Source of the DNA: an uncultured Mucilaginibacter sp.
GTDB lineage: Bacteria; Bacteroidota; Bacteroidia; Sphingobacteriales; Sphingobacteriaceae
Direction of reading: 5' to 3'
NCBI GenBank assembly: GCA_903863845.1
Contig: CAIPDP010000012.1
Location: 1-50,225 of the forward strand
Length of the DNA: 50,225 nucleotides
The notes under the pieces are model-generated. The model was given only the letters and a program-made list of their open reading frames with translations, had not been told where the DNA came from and did no database searches. This document shows positions 8,894-17,157 of this stretch, one piece after another. The first letter of the stretch is position 1; the number at the start of each line of letters is the position of its first letter. Both the position numbers and the translations under genes were made by a program.

Positions 8894-9874
8894 ATGAAAT
8901 TTTTCGAAGAGAAGAGACGTGAGGTAATGACGCATATTGAAAAATATATGCTGGAGAAGATGGGCGAATTCCTTAAGCCGATAGATACTATTTGGCAGCC
9001 TTCTGATTTACTGCCTGATTCAACCAGGGAGTCTTTCTTTACTGAGATAAAAGAGTTGCAGGAAAGTTCCGCTGGTCTTTCTTACGACCTGATCGCTGTG
9101 TTGATCGGTGACACCATTACTGAGGAAGCATTACCAACCTATGAGTCGTGGTTAACCATGGTTGAAGGTGTTTCGCGCGACGAAGAAGGTGGCTGGATGA
9201 AGTGGACCCGTCACTGGACCGCCGAGGAGAACCGCCACGGCGATCTGCTCAATAAGTACCTGTATCTTTCTGGTAGGGTAAACATGCGGATGATGGAAGT
9301 GTCAACACAATACCTGATTGCCGATGGTTTTGATATTGGCACAGGTGCCGATCCCTATCGTAACTTTATTTATACCTCCTTCCAGGAGATGGCTACCAAT
9401 ATCTCTCACCGCCGCGTTGCAACACAAGCTAAACAATATGGCGATGTGTTACTCTCGAAAATGTGTGGTGTGATTGCAGCTGACGAAGCGCGCCATGCCA
9501 AGGCGTATAAATATTTTATCAGCAAGGTGTTCGAGATCGATCCGAACGAAGCCATGATCGCTTTCGAAGATATGATGCGTAAAAAGATCGTGATGCCTGC
9601 GCACTTCCTGCGTGAAGTTGGCTTGCGTGTGGGTCAAACCTTTGGTCATTTTACTGATGCAGCTCAGCGCCTGGGTATTTATACCGCGATGGACTATGTC
9701 GACATCATGAAAGAATTGATAGAAGAATGGCATATTGAAAGTGCGATCGACCTGAATGAAGCAGGGGAAAAAGCCCGCGACTATATCACTAATCTTCCTT
9801 CACGTTTGATCCGAGTTGCCGAGCGTATGAAAAATCCAATGCTTGAATATAAGTTCAGCTGGATCAACGGTTAA
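8894..9874 (+). CDS. acyl-ACP desaturase (fatty acid desaturase type 2)
   Basis: A 326-residue soluble di-iron desaturase that introduces a double bond into a saturated acyl chain carried by ACP. Both iron-binding EXXH-type motifs are present: EENRH at about residues 110-114 and DEARH at about 197-201. Other family blocks (WTRHWTAEENRHG, SFQEMATNISHRR) are well conserved. Length is close to the plant stearoyl-ACP desaturase core. The gene is monocistronic with a short leader, a clear promoter and a possible operator. Its likely role is membrane fluidity control. Confidence 0.95.
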   Translation: MKFFEEKRREVMTHIEKYMLEKMGEFLKPIDTIWQPSDLLPDSTRESFFTEIKELQESSAGLSYDLIAVLIGDTITEEALPTYESWLTMVEGVSRDEEGGWMKWTRHWTAEENRHGDLLNKYLYLSGRVNMRMMEVSTQYLIADGFDIGTGADPYRNFIYTSFQEMATNISHRRVATQAKQYGDVLLSKMCGVIAADEARHAKAYKYFISKVFEIDPNEAMIAFEDMMRKKIVMPAHFLREVGLRVGQTFGHFTDAAQRLGIYTAMDYVDIMKELIEEWHIESAIDLNEAGEKARDYITNLPSRLIRVAERMKNPMLEYKFSWING

Positions 9875-9965
9875 TTGTTGGGTCATTAGGTCATTCGCTG
9901 CGCGTCATTTGACATTTGTCATTGGCAATGGTTGTTGGGTGATTGCTTTTCAGTTAATTTATTCT

Positions 9966-10013
9966 TCCGGACTTCCGGACTCCCGATAGCTATCGGGACG
10001 CGGACTTTCGGAC
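9966..10013. repeat. intergenic palindromic repeat before yitT
   Basis: Contains the palindrome CCCGATAGCTATCGGG inside a run of GGACTTCCGGACT-like short direct repeats. It overlaps the 5' extension of the open frame that would start at the TTG at 9932, which argues that the true yitT start lies downstream. Confidence 0.7.
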
Positions 10014-10033
10014 TAAAAAAGGTATATTTAGGC

Positions 10034-10891
10034 GTGAAATCTAAAAACGGAATAGTAAACTTTTTGCTGGTCGTTTTGGGGATATTTTCGGCAGGGCTTG
10101 GTTTTAAAGGATTCCTGGTGCCTGGTCACTTCATCAATGGCGGGGTTACCGGTATATCGATGCTATTGGCTGAAACTACCCGAGTCCCGCTTTCCATTGT
10201 AATCTTCCTCATCAATCTTCCCTTTATTTACCTGGCTTACCGCAGATTGGGAGTTCAATTTGCAATTCGAAGCGCCCTTGCTATTGCGGGCCTTTCCCTA
10301 TGTCTGGCGCTGGTAGCTTTTCCCGAAATTACGCATGATAAGTCTTTGACGGCGGTTTTCGGAGGATTTTTTATTGGTGTCGGTATTGGACTTACTATCC
10401 GGAGTGGCGCCGTTTTGGATGGAACTGAAATAGCAGCGTTGCTGGTAAGTAAAAAGATGCAATTATTTAAAGTGAGTGATGTGATCCTGGTGCTCAACGT
10501 TGTTATATTTTCTTTCGCAGTATTCTTTTTAGGGACCGAATCTGCACTGTATTCAATACTTACTTATATATCGGCTTCAAAGACAGTAGATTTTATTTTA
10601 AACGGTATCGAACAATATACCAGTATTACAGTAGTATCATCAAAAGGGGAAGCCATTCGGAAAGCCATCACAGATATGGGTCGGGGTGTAACGGTTTATG
10701 AAGGGAAAAAGGGCTATGGTAAAGATGGTCATATCAACGATATCAGGGATATTATATTTACCGTTGCCACCCGCCTGGAAATACCATCGCTGAAAGCAAA
10801 AATTCTGGATATTGATCCATCGGCTTTTATCGTCCAACAAAGTATTGATGATACAACCGGTGGACTATTGAAAAGGAAAGAACATCATTGA
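10034..10891 (+). CDS. YitT family membrane protein
   Basis: A 285-residue protein with five to six N-terminal membrane helices (FLLVVLGIFSAGLGFKGFLV through AVFFLGTESALYSILTYI) and a C-terminal cytoplasmic DUF2179 domain (TVVSSKGEAIRKAI, GYGKDGHINDIRDIIFTVAT). This is the YitT/DUF161-DUF2179 architecture; the family is widespread but has no settled biochemical role. The conserved GHFINGGVTGISMLLA follows the first helix. I chose the GTG at 10034, because the upstream extension to 9932 runs through a palindromic repeat and adds non-hydrophobic residues. The aldo/keto reductase starts 20 bp downstream, probably in the same transcript. Confidence 0.88.
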   Translation: MKSKNGIVNFLLVVLGIFSAGLGFKGFLVPGHFINGGVTGISMLLAETTRVPLSIVIFLINLPFIYLAYRRLGVQFAIRSALAIAGLSLCLALVAFPEITHDKSLTAVFGGFFIGVGIGLTIRSGAVLDGTEIAALLVSKKMQLFKVSDVILVLNVVIFSFAVFFLGTESALYSILTYISASKTVDFILNGIEQYTSITVVSSKGEAIRKAITDMGRGVTVYEGKKGYGKDGHINDIRDIIFTVATRLEIPSLKAKILDIDPSAFIVQQSIDDTTGGLLKRKEHH

Positions 10892-10911
10892 TAAATAAAG
10901 TAATCAGATAA

Positions 10912-11934
10912 ATGAACTACAAATTACTCGGCCGATCAGGGCTTAAAGTTTCAGAATTGAGTTTGGGTACCATGGGTTTTGGCACCGAAGCCGGATGGGG
11001 TGCTGAAAAGGTAACCAGCTTTGATATCATAGACGCTTATGCGGCGGCAGGGGGAAACTTTCTGGATACTGCTAATATTTATAAGCTCGGTACGAGCGAG
11101 AAGATCATTGGTGAATACCTGGCCAATCATGACCGCGACCATTTTGTTGTTGCTACCAAGTATACATTGAAAGATAACGCGACCAATATAAATGCTTCTG
11201 GAAATAACCGTAAGAATATGATGCGCAGTGTGGAAGAAAGCCTGAAGCGCCTGGGTACCGGTTATATTGATCTGCTCTACCTGCATATATGGGATGATCT
11301 GACGCCAATTGACGAAGTACTGCGGGGGCTCGATGACCTGGTGCGGCAGGGAAAAGTAAATTATATCGCTATCAGTGATACTCCGGCATGGGTTGTAGCC
11401 AAAGGGAACACGCTTGCCGAATTGATGGGTTGGAGCCAGTTTATTGCCCTGCAGGTTGAATACAGTTTAATATCCAGGACGCCTGAACGCGAACTTATCC
11501 CGATGGCGAAGCATTTTGGTTTAACAGTAACGCCATGGGCACCTCTTGGCGGTGGTGTGCTTACAGGTAAATACCAGCGTGGCGAACAGGGCCGTATCAA
11601 AGCTGAAAGCAAACGGCGAAACGATAAAGCAGTTGAGATCACCCGGACCGTTATTGAAATAGCAGATGAATTGGGTGTTTCACCAGGTAATGTGGCATTA
11701 AGATGGACGATGCAACAGGGTTTTCATAGTATTCCTATCGTTGGTGCTACCACGCTCAGCCAATTGAAAGACAATTTGAAAGCAGTCGATATCACATTAA
11801 GCGCTGAATACCTTAAAAAACTTAACGATGTAAGCGCAATTGAATTGGGTTTCCCCGGTGAATTCTTCAGAGAAGAAGGCGTTAAGACCAATGTTTACGG
11901 TGGTTTTTATGACCGGATCGAAAAGAGGGCTTAG
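10912..11934 (+). CDS. aldo/keto reductase
   Basis: A 340-residue NADPH-dependent oxidoreductase with the AKR (beta/alpha)8 fold. N-terminal MNYKLLGRSGLKVSELSLG is typical. The catalytic tetrad can be followed: Asp in FLDTANIYKLG with Tyr, Lys in VATKY, His in LLYLHIWD. The cofactor region near the C-terminus (IPIVGATTLSQLKDNL) matches the AKR phosphate-binding segment. It resembles the AKR11/YajO-like group, but the substrate is unknown. It follows yitT by 20 bp. Confidence 0.93.
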   Translation: MNYKLLGRSGLKVSELSLGTMGFGTEAGWGAEKVTSFDIIDAYAAAGGNFLDTANIYKLGTSEKIIGEYLANHDRDHFVVATKYTLKDNATNINASGNNRKNMMRSVEESLKRLGTGYIDLLYLHIWDDLTPIDEVLRGLDDLVRQGKVNYIAISDTPAWVVAKGNTLAELMGWSQFIALQVEYSLISRTPERELIPMAKHFGLTVTPWAPLGGGVLTGKYQRGEQGRIKAESKRRNDKAVEITRTVIEIADELGVSPGNVALRWTMQQGFHSIPIVGATTLSQLKDNLKAVDITLSAEYLKKLNDVSAIELGFPGEFFREEGVKTNVYGGFYDRIEKRA

Positions 11935-12256
11935 CATTGAATGGAATGTGGAGTGCGTTAAATCCGGAGTTCGGAATGCCGATTTCGAAATGAATTTAAT
12001 GCGTAATGTTGATTGCGAAGTTTACTTGTTGCTTTGGCGATGACGTCAAGTGATGTGGCAACGCAAGCTTAACTTATCCTGAACTACGAACCGTGGTTCA
12101 GTAAGAAGAATGAGTATAAATAAATTCATTACCGTTGGCTTAAGCCAAGGGAACAAATATTAGCCACCACCGGCTGAAGCTAAAATTTCGCAAATAATCA
12201 ATTGATATTATTTTCCTTGGGGAATAATTGTAGTTTTAGTTGATCAACTCAAAATT
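11935..12256. other. repeat-rich intergenic region
   Basis: No gene seen. It contains degenerate GGAGTTCGGAATGCC-type short repeats, a CTGAAC...GTTCAG inverted pair near 12080-12102, a perfect 14-bp palindrome TTGGCTTAAGCCAA (12135-12148), and a following ACCGGCTGAAGC motif of the kind often dispersed in Sphingobacteriaceae genomes. Confidence 0.6.
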
Positions 12257-13813
12257 ATGTCGCAATTAAAAATCTCCGCTTTGCTGATCGCTTTCCTGGC
12301 GATACTGTCAACTTCCTCACAGGCTCAATTAGCGCCTGCTGAAATTGATGCTTTGGTTGAAAAAACGCTCAAAACATTCGAAGTTCCGGGTATTGCAGTG
12401 GCGATTGTAAAGGATGGGAAAATTGTGTTCGAAAAAGGTTATGGTGTTCGCTCACTGGCAAGGGGTGGTAAGGTTGATGAAAATACGCTATTCGGCATCG
12501 CATCTAATAGCAAGGCCTTTACTACAGCTGCTATCGGCATTTTGTGCGACGAAGGAAAACTACACCTCGATGATAAAGTAACCGACTACATTCCCGAATT
12601 TAAATTATACGATCCCTGGGTAACTTCAGAGTTTACTATACGCGACCTTCTTTGCCACCGTAGCGGCCTTGGCCTGGGTGCTGGCGATCTGGTGGATTTT
12701 CCCGATTCAACTGATTTTACTTTGGCTGACGCTATCCATAACCTCCGCTATTTTAAGCCGGTTACCAGTTTCAGGAGCACTTTTGCTTATGATAACCAGT
12801 TGTACAAAGTGGCAGGCGAGGTCATCGCAAGGGTTTCGGGCACGAGTTGGGAGGATTTTATTGAAAGCCGTATTATGAAGCCGCTGGCGATGACCAATAG
12901 CAAAGCTGCTTTCCAGCGTATTAGCGGGAATGCCAATTATGTAGATGCACATGCCCCGGTTGACGGCACAGTAAAAACCATACCGCGGTTTTTTAGTACC
13001 AGCAGCGATGCAGCCGGCGGGATATATTCGAGTGTGGCCGAGTTGAGTAAATGGGTTATCACGCAAATGGATAATGGTAAATATAGCGATGGCAAGCAGT
13101 TGTTCAGCGAAGCTATTCACCGCGAAATGTGGGCGCCGCAAACTATTTTGCCTGTTGGTGCACCCGGCTCTTACAACGTGCATTTTGGGGCATACGGCTT
13201 AGGTTGGTTCCTTAACGATGCCAAAGGCTATAAAGAGGTGAGCCATACAGGTGGAATTGACGGCATGGTAACTAAAGTAGACCTGATACCTGAACTTAAG
13301 CTGGGAATCATCGTACTCACAAATCAACAATCGGGTGCTGCCTTTAGTGCTATTGTTAACCAGATCAAAGACAGCTATCTGGGCATTAGTGGTAACGACT
13401 GGGTGAAGAAATATTCGGATATGGAAAACGCGGCTAAAGGCAATGCCGACAATGTTACCGCTGCCGTATGGAAACAGGTTGAGAACCGCCAAAAGGAATC
13501 AGTAAAAGCTGATCTTAGTTCTTATACCGGCACTTACCATGATAACTGGTTTGGTGATGTTGTGATCAGCCAGAAAGATGGGAAACTTTGGTTTACAGCC
13601 AAACGCTCGCCAAAATTGTTTGGTGAGGTATTGCCCTATAAAGCCAACACACTCGTTATCAAATGGACCATCAGGAGTATGGATGCTGATGCATTTGCTA
13701 CGTTTAGTTTAGACGAGGAAGGCAAACCTACCGGGTTAAAAATGAAACCGATCTCGCCGGCAACGGATTTTAGCTATGATTTCCAGGACCTGGATTTTGT
13801 GCGGCTGAAGTAA
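12257..13813 (+). CDS. secreted serine hydrolase, beta-lactamase/class C family
   Basis: A 518-residue exported protein: signal peptide at 1-23 (ISALLIAFLAILSTSSQAQ), then the penicillin-binding/class C beta-lactamase domain. The three active-site motifs are intact: SNSK (S83-K86), YDN (YxN) and HTGG (HxG in the KTG position). A C-terminal domain of about 100 residues (SYTGTYHDNWFGDVVISQKDGK) resembles DUF3471. Such proteins act as D-Ala peptidases, esterases or amidases in the periplasm; the exact substrate is unknown. It is monocistronic between repeat-containing gaps. Confidence 0.9.
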   Translation: MSQLKISALLIAFLAILSTSSQAQLAPAEIDALVEKTLKTFEVPGIAVAIVKDGKIVFEKGYGVRSLARGGKVDENTLFGIASNSKAFTTAAIGILCDEGKLHLDDKVTDYIPEFKLYDPWVTSEFTIRDLLCHRSGLGLGAGDLVDFPDSTDFTLADAIHNLRYFKPVTSFRSTFAYDNQLYKVAGEVIARVSGTSWEDFIESRIMKPLAMTNSKAAFQRISGNANYVDAHAPVDGTVKTIPRFFSTSSDAAGGIYSSVAELSKWVITQMDNGKYSDGKQLFSEAIHREMWAPQTILPVGAPGSYNVHFGAYGLGWFLNDAKGYKEVSHTGGIDGMVTKVDLIPELKLGIIVLTNQQSGAAFSAIVNQIKDSYLGISGNDWVKKYSDMENAAKGNADNVTAAVWKQVENRQKESVKADLSSYTGTYHDNWFGDVVISQKDGKLWFTAKRSPKLFGEVLPYKANTLVIKWTIRSMDADAFATFSLDEEGKPTGLKMKPISPATDFSYDFQDLDFVRLK

Positions 13814-14028
13814 TTTCGGGTAAAGGGTTATATGCACAACTCTTAAAAACTATGTTATGATAACCGGAGGCTGTGATTTGATATTGTTTTTTAGCCACAC
13901 TTTGTTTCGAAGCGAGGTAGCCATCAAAAATCTGTAGGAAAAGAAATTAGAATTCCATTAGTTTTTAGCTACGAAAAAAACATTTTATTCCTTGCATCGT
14001 TAAATTTAAACGATAAACCAGGTTTACT

Positions 14029-14619
14029 ATGTTCAAAATCTCCTACTTCAAGCCAGTGTTATTGCTTTTACTATTTGCTATGGCTGGCTTACGGGTTTTT
14101 GCTGCCCCTGAGATTGATAGTACCTTTAGGGATTATGTGATAACAACAAGCGGCGACACAATAAAGGGAAAAGTTTTGACCTTGCATGCTGCTTCTGTAA
14201 AAATCGATCCGCTTACCGACGTGCACCCCATTGTTTATAATTACGGCGAGGTAAAAGAAGTTTGTCGGAATGGGATCAGTTATGGACCGGTAGTATCGAT
14301 GATTGGTTACCACAAGCACATTTTTGCTGAACGTGTACAAAAAGGCGCTATCAATTTATTTAAATACACCATCCACCAAAGGTATGGTAAACTGGTTTCC
14401 TATTACGCCGGTAAAACGAACGCTTTGCCAGTTGAAGTAAAAACAAACGGTGATTGGCCAAGGGGATTTCGCTCTAAAGAAGCAAGAAAAAATAACCTGT
14501 TGGCATTGATCGCTGATGACGATCAATTGACCCGGGAGCTAAGTGCTAAATTAGATTATAGTTTTGATGAATTGACCGACCTGGTTATCCGATACAATAA
14601 CCGTCACTCAAAAAATTAA
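14029..14619 (+). CDS. secreted protein of unknown function
   Basis: A 196-residue protein with a signal peptide (YFKPVLLLLLFAMAGLRVFAAP). The mature part begins with DYVITTSGDTIKGKV, a motif common in Bacteroidota secreted proteins of unknown role, and is predicted to be mainly beta-rich followed by a helical C-terminus (LLALIADDDQLTRELSAKL). No catalytic motif is evident. It is convergent with the DUF4846 gene and their stop codons overlap (14616-14619), so the two messages would be complementary at their ends. Confidence 0.75.
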   Translation: MFKISYFKPVLLLLLFAMAGLRVFAAPEIDSTFRDYVITTSGDTIKGKVLTLHAASVKIDPLTDVHPIVYNYGEVKEVCRNGISYGPVVSMIGYHKHIFAERVQKGAINLFKYTIHQRYGKLVSYYAGKTNALPVEVKTNGDWPRGFRSKEARKNNLLALIADDDQLTRELSAKLDYSFDELTDLVIRYNNRHSKN

Positions 14620-15383
14620 TCGAATTTCCGCAGATAGGCTGGTTTTATTAACGCTCCATACCATATACTGGGTATCTTATCCATACTGAACCAATAATAG
14701 CCCGGTGCATTTTGCAGTACCTGAATGTTTTGAGCCGGCATAAAACTTTGCGCCAGCAAGAATTGCTTTTGATGCTGTGAATTCTCAACTACCTCCATTA
14801 CTATAAAACAATGACCGGGCGAGCCACCATGAATAAATACATCACCGGCTTTTAGTTCCGTTGGATCGCTAACCGGCTTCAATTCCTTTTCAAGCGACAA
14901 AGTGCCAGCATAGGCAAATACCAGTTGCATATAATTCATAAAAGTATTGTAACCATAATCTTTTTTCGCCTTTAATACCCAATGATCATTGCTGTAACGA
15001 TAGCCCTCAGCATAATGTATATAATCGCATTTAAAGCCACTTTCGAAATGAAAAGCGATCTCACCGTACCGCTGCTGATGCCAAAGGTATTCACCCCGCA
15101 ACCGCATAACCGCGTCGGCACATTGCTGAAGGTCTTCATGTCCTATGCTTATATCTACAACAGCGGCTGTTTCGGCGTCGGTTGCGGCAATAGCGCCTCT
15201 GTAGGTTAAAGTATGCGTGCCGGTAGGTTTGAGCGGCAGACTTTGAAGATAGGCCCCAAAACTGCCCGGCTGTACCGCAATCTGTTGATAGCCTTCAGGT
15301 ATTTTAAAGCGGGTTAATACGTTGTCGGGCGCAAGTGATGAGGTGATGAACAAGACAGTAAAGAAGACGATCGCGATTTTCAT
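14616..15383 (-). CDS. DUF4846 domain-containing secreted protein
   Basis: A 255-residue protein with a short signal peptide (MKIAIVFFTVLFITSSLA). The family signatures are clear: CADAVMRLRGEYLW, YNTFMNYMQLVFAYAGT, AGDVFIHGGSPGHCFIVM and LLAQSFMPAQNIQVL. DUF4846 is found mostly in Bacteroidota and has no assigned function; the conserved G-H-C and the NlpC-like layout hint at a hydrolase-like fold, but this is only inference. Start chosen at the ATG at 15383, because the eight residues upstream break the signal peptide. Confidence 0.88.
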   Translation of the reverse strand: MKIAIVFFTVLFITSSLAPDNVLTRFKIPEGYQQIAVQPGSFGAYLQSLPLKPTGTHTLTYRGAIAATDAETAAVVDISIGHEDLQQCADAVMRLRGEYLWHQQRYGEIAFHFESGFKCDYIHYAEGYRYSNDHWVLKAKKDYGYNTFMNYMQLVFAYAGTLSLEKELKPVSDPTELKAGDVFIHGGSPGHCFIVMEVVENSQHQKQFLLAQSFMPAQNIQVLQNAPGYYWFSMDKIPSIWYGALIKPAYLRKFD

Positions 15384-15413
15384 TTCTAATAACTTTTTGT
15401 AAATCAAAAATCC

Positions 15414-15566
15414 ATGTCATTCGAACGATCTGCAGGATTGGTGATGGTGGGGCGAGGAGAAAACCTAAACACCATACTTCCCGCACCTGCATAGCCTACA
15501 TGCATCGAGGCGAAGTTTTCTCCTCGCACCTTGCGCGCTACCCAAAGCTGCTCGTTCGAAATGACA
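15414..15566. repeat. MITE-like inverted-repeat element, 153 bp
   Basis: Terminal inverted repeats ATGTCATTCGAACGA (15414-15428) and TCGTTCGAAATGACAT (15551-15566) enclose a second perfect 13-bp inverted pair, GCGAGGAGAAAAC (15452-15464) and GTTTTCTCCTCGC (15515-15527). It has no coding capacity and fills the gap between the DUF4846 and M15 genes. The terminal sequence is of the GTCATTTCGAACGA type that I recall as dispersed in Sphingobacteriaceae and related genomes. Confidence 0.75.
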
Positions 15567-15637
15567 TTGGTTTAAAATTATCTAACGCCTGCAATAATTA
15601 CCATCCAATTCACGCCCTGCACAGACCGCCCTCCCCA

Positions 15638-16441
15638 TTAAAAAACCAACTCGGGCCTGTACTCAAAATGCATGGTATCATAATGGTACCATTTACCACC
15701 CCAGATAAACCCATTTTGTTCAAAAATATCAATGATCAATTGCGGTATCCTGTTTTTATGGGTAATCAGGGCATCTTCATTGCTGCATTTGCAGTTCCAT
15801 TGCCAATAATCCGAATAAGAAGTATTGATATCGATTGTCATCCCGTAGCTGTGCATGCTATGCCTGTTGGTTCCGGCTATATTTCGCCAGGTAAAGGTGC
15901 CGCCGATATCCGTTAAATATTTTTTTAATTCAGGGTGTTCGTCAAGCTCATTTGAAATCCGGATCAGCTTTTTGTCAATACTGTTGACTGTAGTTACCGT
16001 AATTTTTTGCCCCACCAGCTTAGGGCACCAGTTAATTTCTGTCAGGTGCTTTTTTACCTCGCTTTCGTTGGATCCATAAACCTTTTTGAAAAAATCTTCA
16101 TTTCGTATCCTGCCCGGATCGAAATTTCGGGCTGGCGGATTTACTAAAGCGCCGCTTTGATAATGCTGGCTAAACATATCCTTGAGGTCGGGTTTATCCA
16201 ATAACGTTTGAAAAGACTGATTCTTTATACCATCGTCCCATATTAATTTGCTGTGATCTTTAAATATGAGGTAGTTGTTGGCAAAGCCAGCTATGGCATC
16301 CGGATAATATTTGATAAGTTTTTGGGCGTTGGGGGGGATGGTATCGGTGGATTTGCTTTTAAACGAAGTTTCGAGTTTACGGAAAGGAGTAATTGCAATC
16401 GTGCAGATAATCGATATGAAACAAATGAATGACTTTATCAT
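15638..16441 (-). CDS. M15 family D-Ala-D-Ala carboxypeptidase-like protein
   Basis: A 267-residue exported metallopeptidase of the M15 (VanY/M15C) type. Zinc and catalytic motifs are visible: RHSMHSYGMTIDIN (the SxHxxGxAxD-type block) and WYHYDTMHFEYRPEL (the ExxxWxxxHFE-type block). N-terminal IKSFICFISIICTIAI is a signal peptide. The family cuts peptidoglycan stem peptides or endolysin-type cross-links. An alternative ATG at 16456 would lie 4 bp after the YcxB-like stop codon, so coupling with that gene is likely. Confidence 0.85.
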   Translation of the reverse strand: MIKSFICFISIICTIAITPFRKLETSFKSKSTDTIPPNAQKLIKYYPDAIAGFANNYLIFKDHSKLIWDDGIKNQSFQTLLDKPDLKDMFSQHYQSGALVNPPARNFDPGRIRNEDFFKKVYGSNESEVKKHLTEINWCPKLVGQKITVTTVNSIDKKLIRISNELDEHPELKKYLTDIGGTFTWRNIAGTNRHSMHSYGMTIDINTSYSDYWQWNCKCSNEDALITHKNRIPQLIIDIFEQNGFIWGGKWYHYDTMHFEYRPELVF

Positions 16442-16460
16442 AATTGCATTCCCCATACCG

Positions 16461-17015
16461 TCAGATGCCTTTTCCGCTACCGATGGTTTTTGTTAATAGA
16501 TTGATCAATTGGATATAAGTTGCTTCGTCAATTTGCGATTTCTGGATAATGATAGTATTTCCAACAATGCTTGAACTCGTCAAAATAATAGCATCTTTAA
16601 AAATATAAAAAGGCTGGAAAAGTGTCCATTGCATTTTAGTTGACCTTTGGGCATCTTCAAATGATATTGATTGCCCGTTCAATGTGAGAACTGTAACGTT
16701 GCCCGTTTTTTTTTGCGCTATAGCTAGTAATTCGGCGGCTTTGAAGAATTTTAGTTTGTTTTTGTAGATACTAATCCAGGGTATTAAAATATTGTAAAAG
16801 ATTAAAAACAAGGCTATACCAAAAAATGATGGGGGATAGTATTTTATATCTCCTAAGACCAGTGTAATCAGAAATAGAAACAATATGATGCTGATTGTAC
16901 CATGAAAAAAGATATAGTTACTATAGTTTTTCTTAAAATCTATTTGCCATTTGATTTTTTGTCTCTCCAGGTAACTATCCCGATCAAAAGGAAGATTTAT
17001 TACTATATCCTGCAT
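16461..17015 (-). CDS. YcxB-like membrane protein
   Basis: A 184-residue protein with two N-terminal membrane helices (GTISIILFLFLITLVLG; FFGIALFLIFYNILIPW) and a C-terminal YcxB-like domain with the expected pattern VTVLTLNGQSISFEDAQ, MQWTLFQPFYIFKDAIIL and IIIQKSQID. The fold is PH-like and the family has no known function. It immediately precedes the M15 peptidase gene, so the pair may be co-transcribed. Confidence 0.75.
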   Translation of the reverse strand: MQDIVINLPFDRDSYLERQKIKWQIDFKKNYSNYIFFHGTISIILFLFLITLVLGDIKYYPPSFFGIALFLIFYNILIPWISIYKNKLKFFKAAELLAIAQKKTGNVTVLTLNGQSISFEDAQRSTKMQWTLFQPFYIFKDAIILTSSSIVGNTIIIQKSQIDEATYIQLINLLTKTIGSGKGI

Positions 17016-17157
17016 ATTTAAGGCTTTCGGTTTGGCTTAATTTTACGTAGCAATTAAAACTACGTAAGTTTTCAAAACATAACAAATGTGATTTTTATCC
17101 TATTTAATCCGAATTTCAATTAATCAGCGACATCAAATGCATCAAACACATCAGCGG

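Noticed and set aside
12707-13183. 158-residue minus-strand frame
   Set aside because: Antisense shadow of the serine hydrolase gene; no start context or domain.
15500-15916. 138-residue plus-strand frame
   Set aside because: Antisense to the M15 peptidase gene and starts inside the MITE-like repeat.
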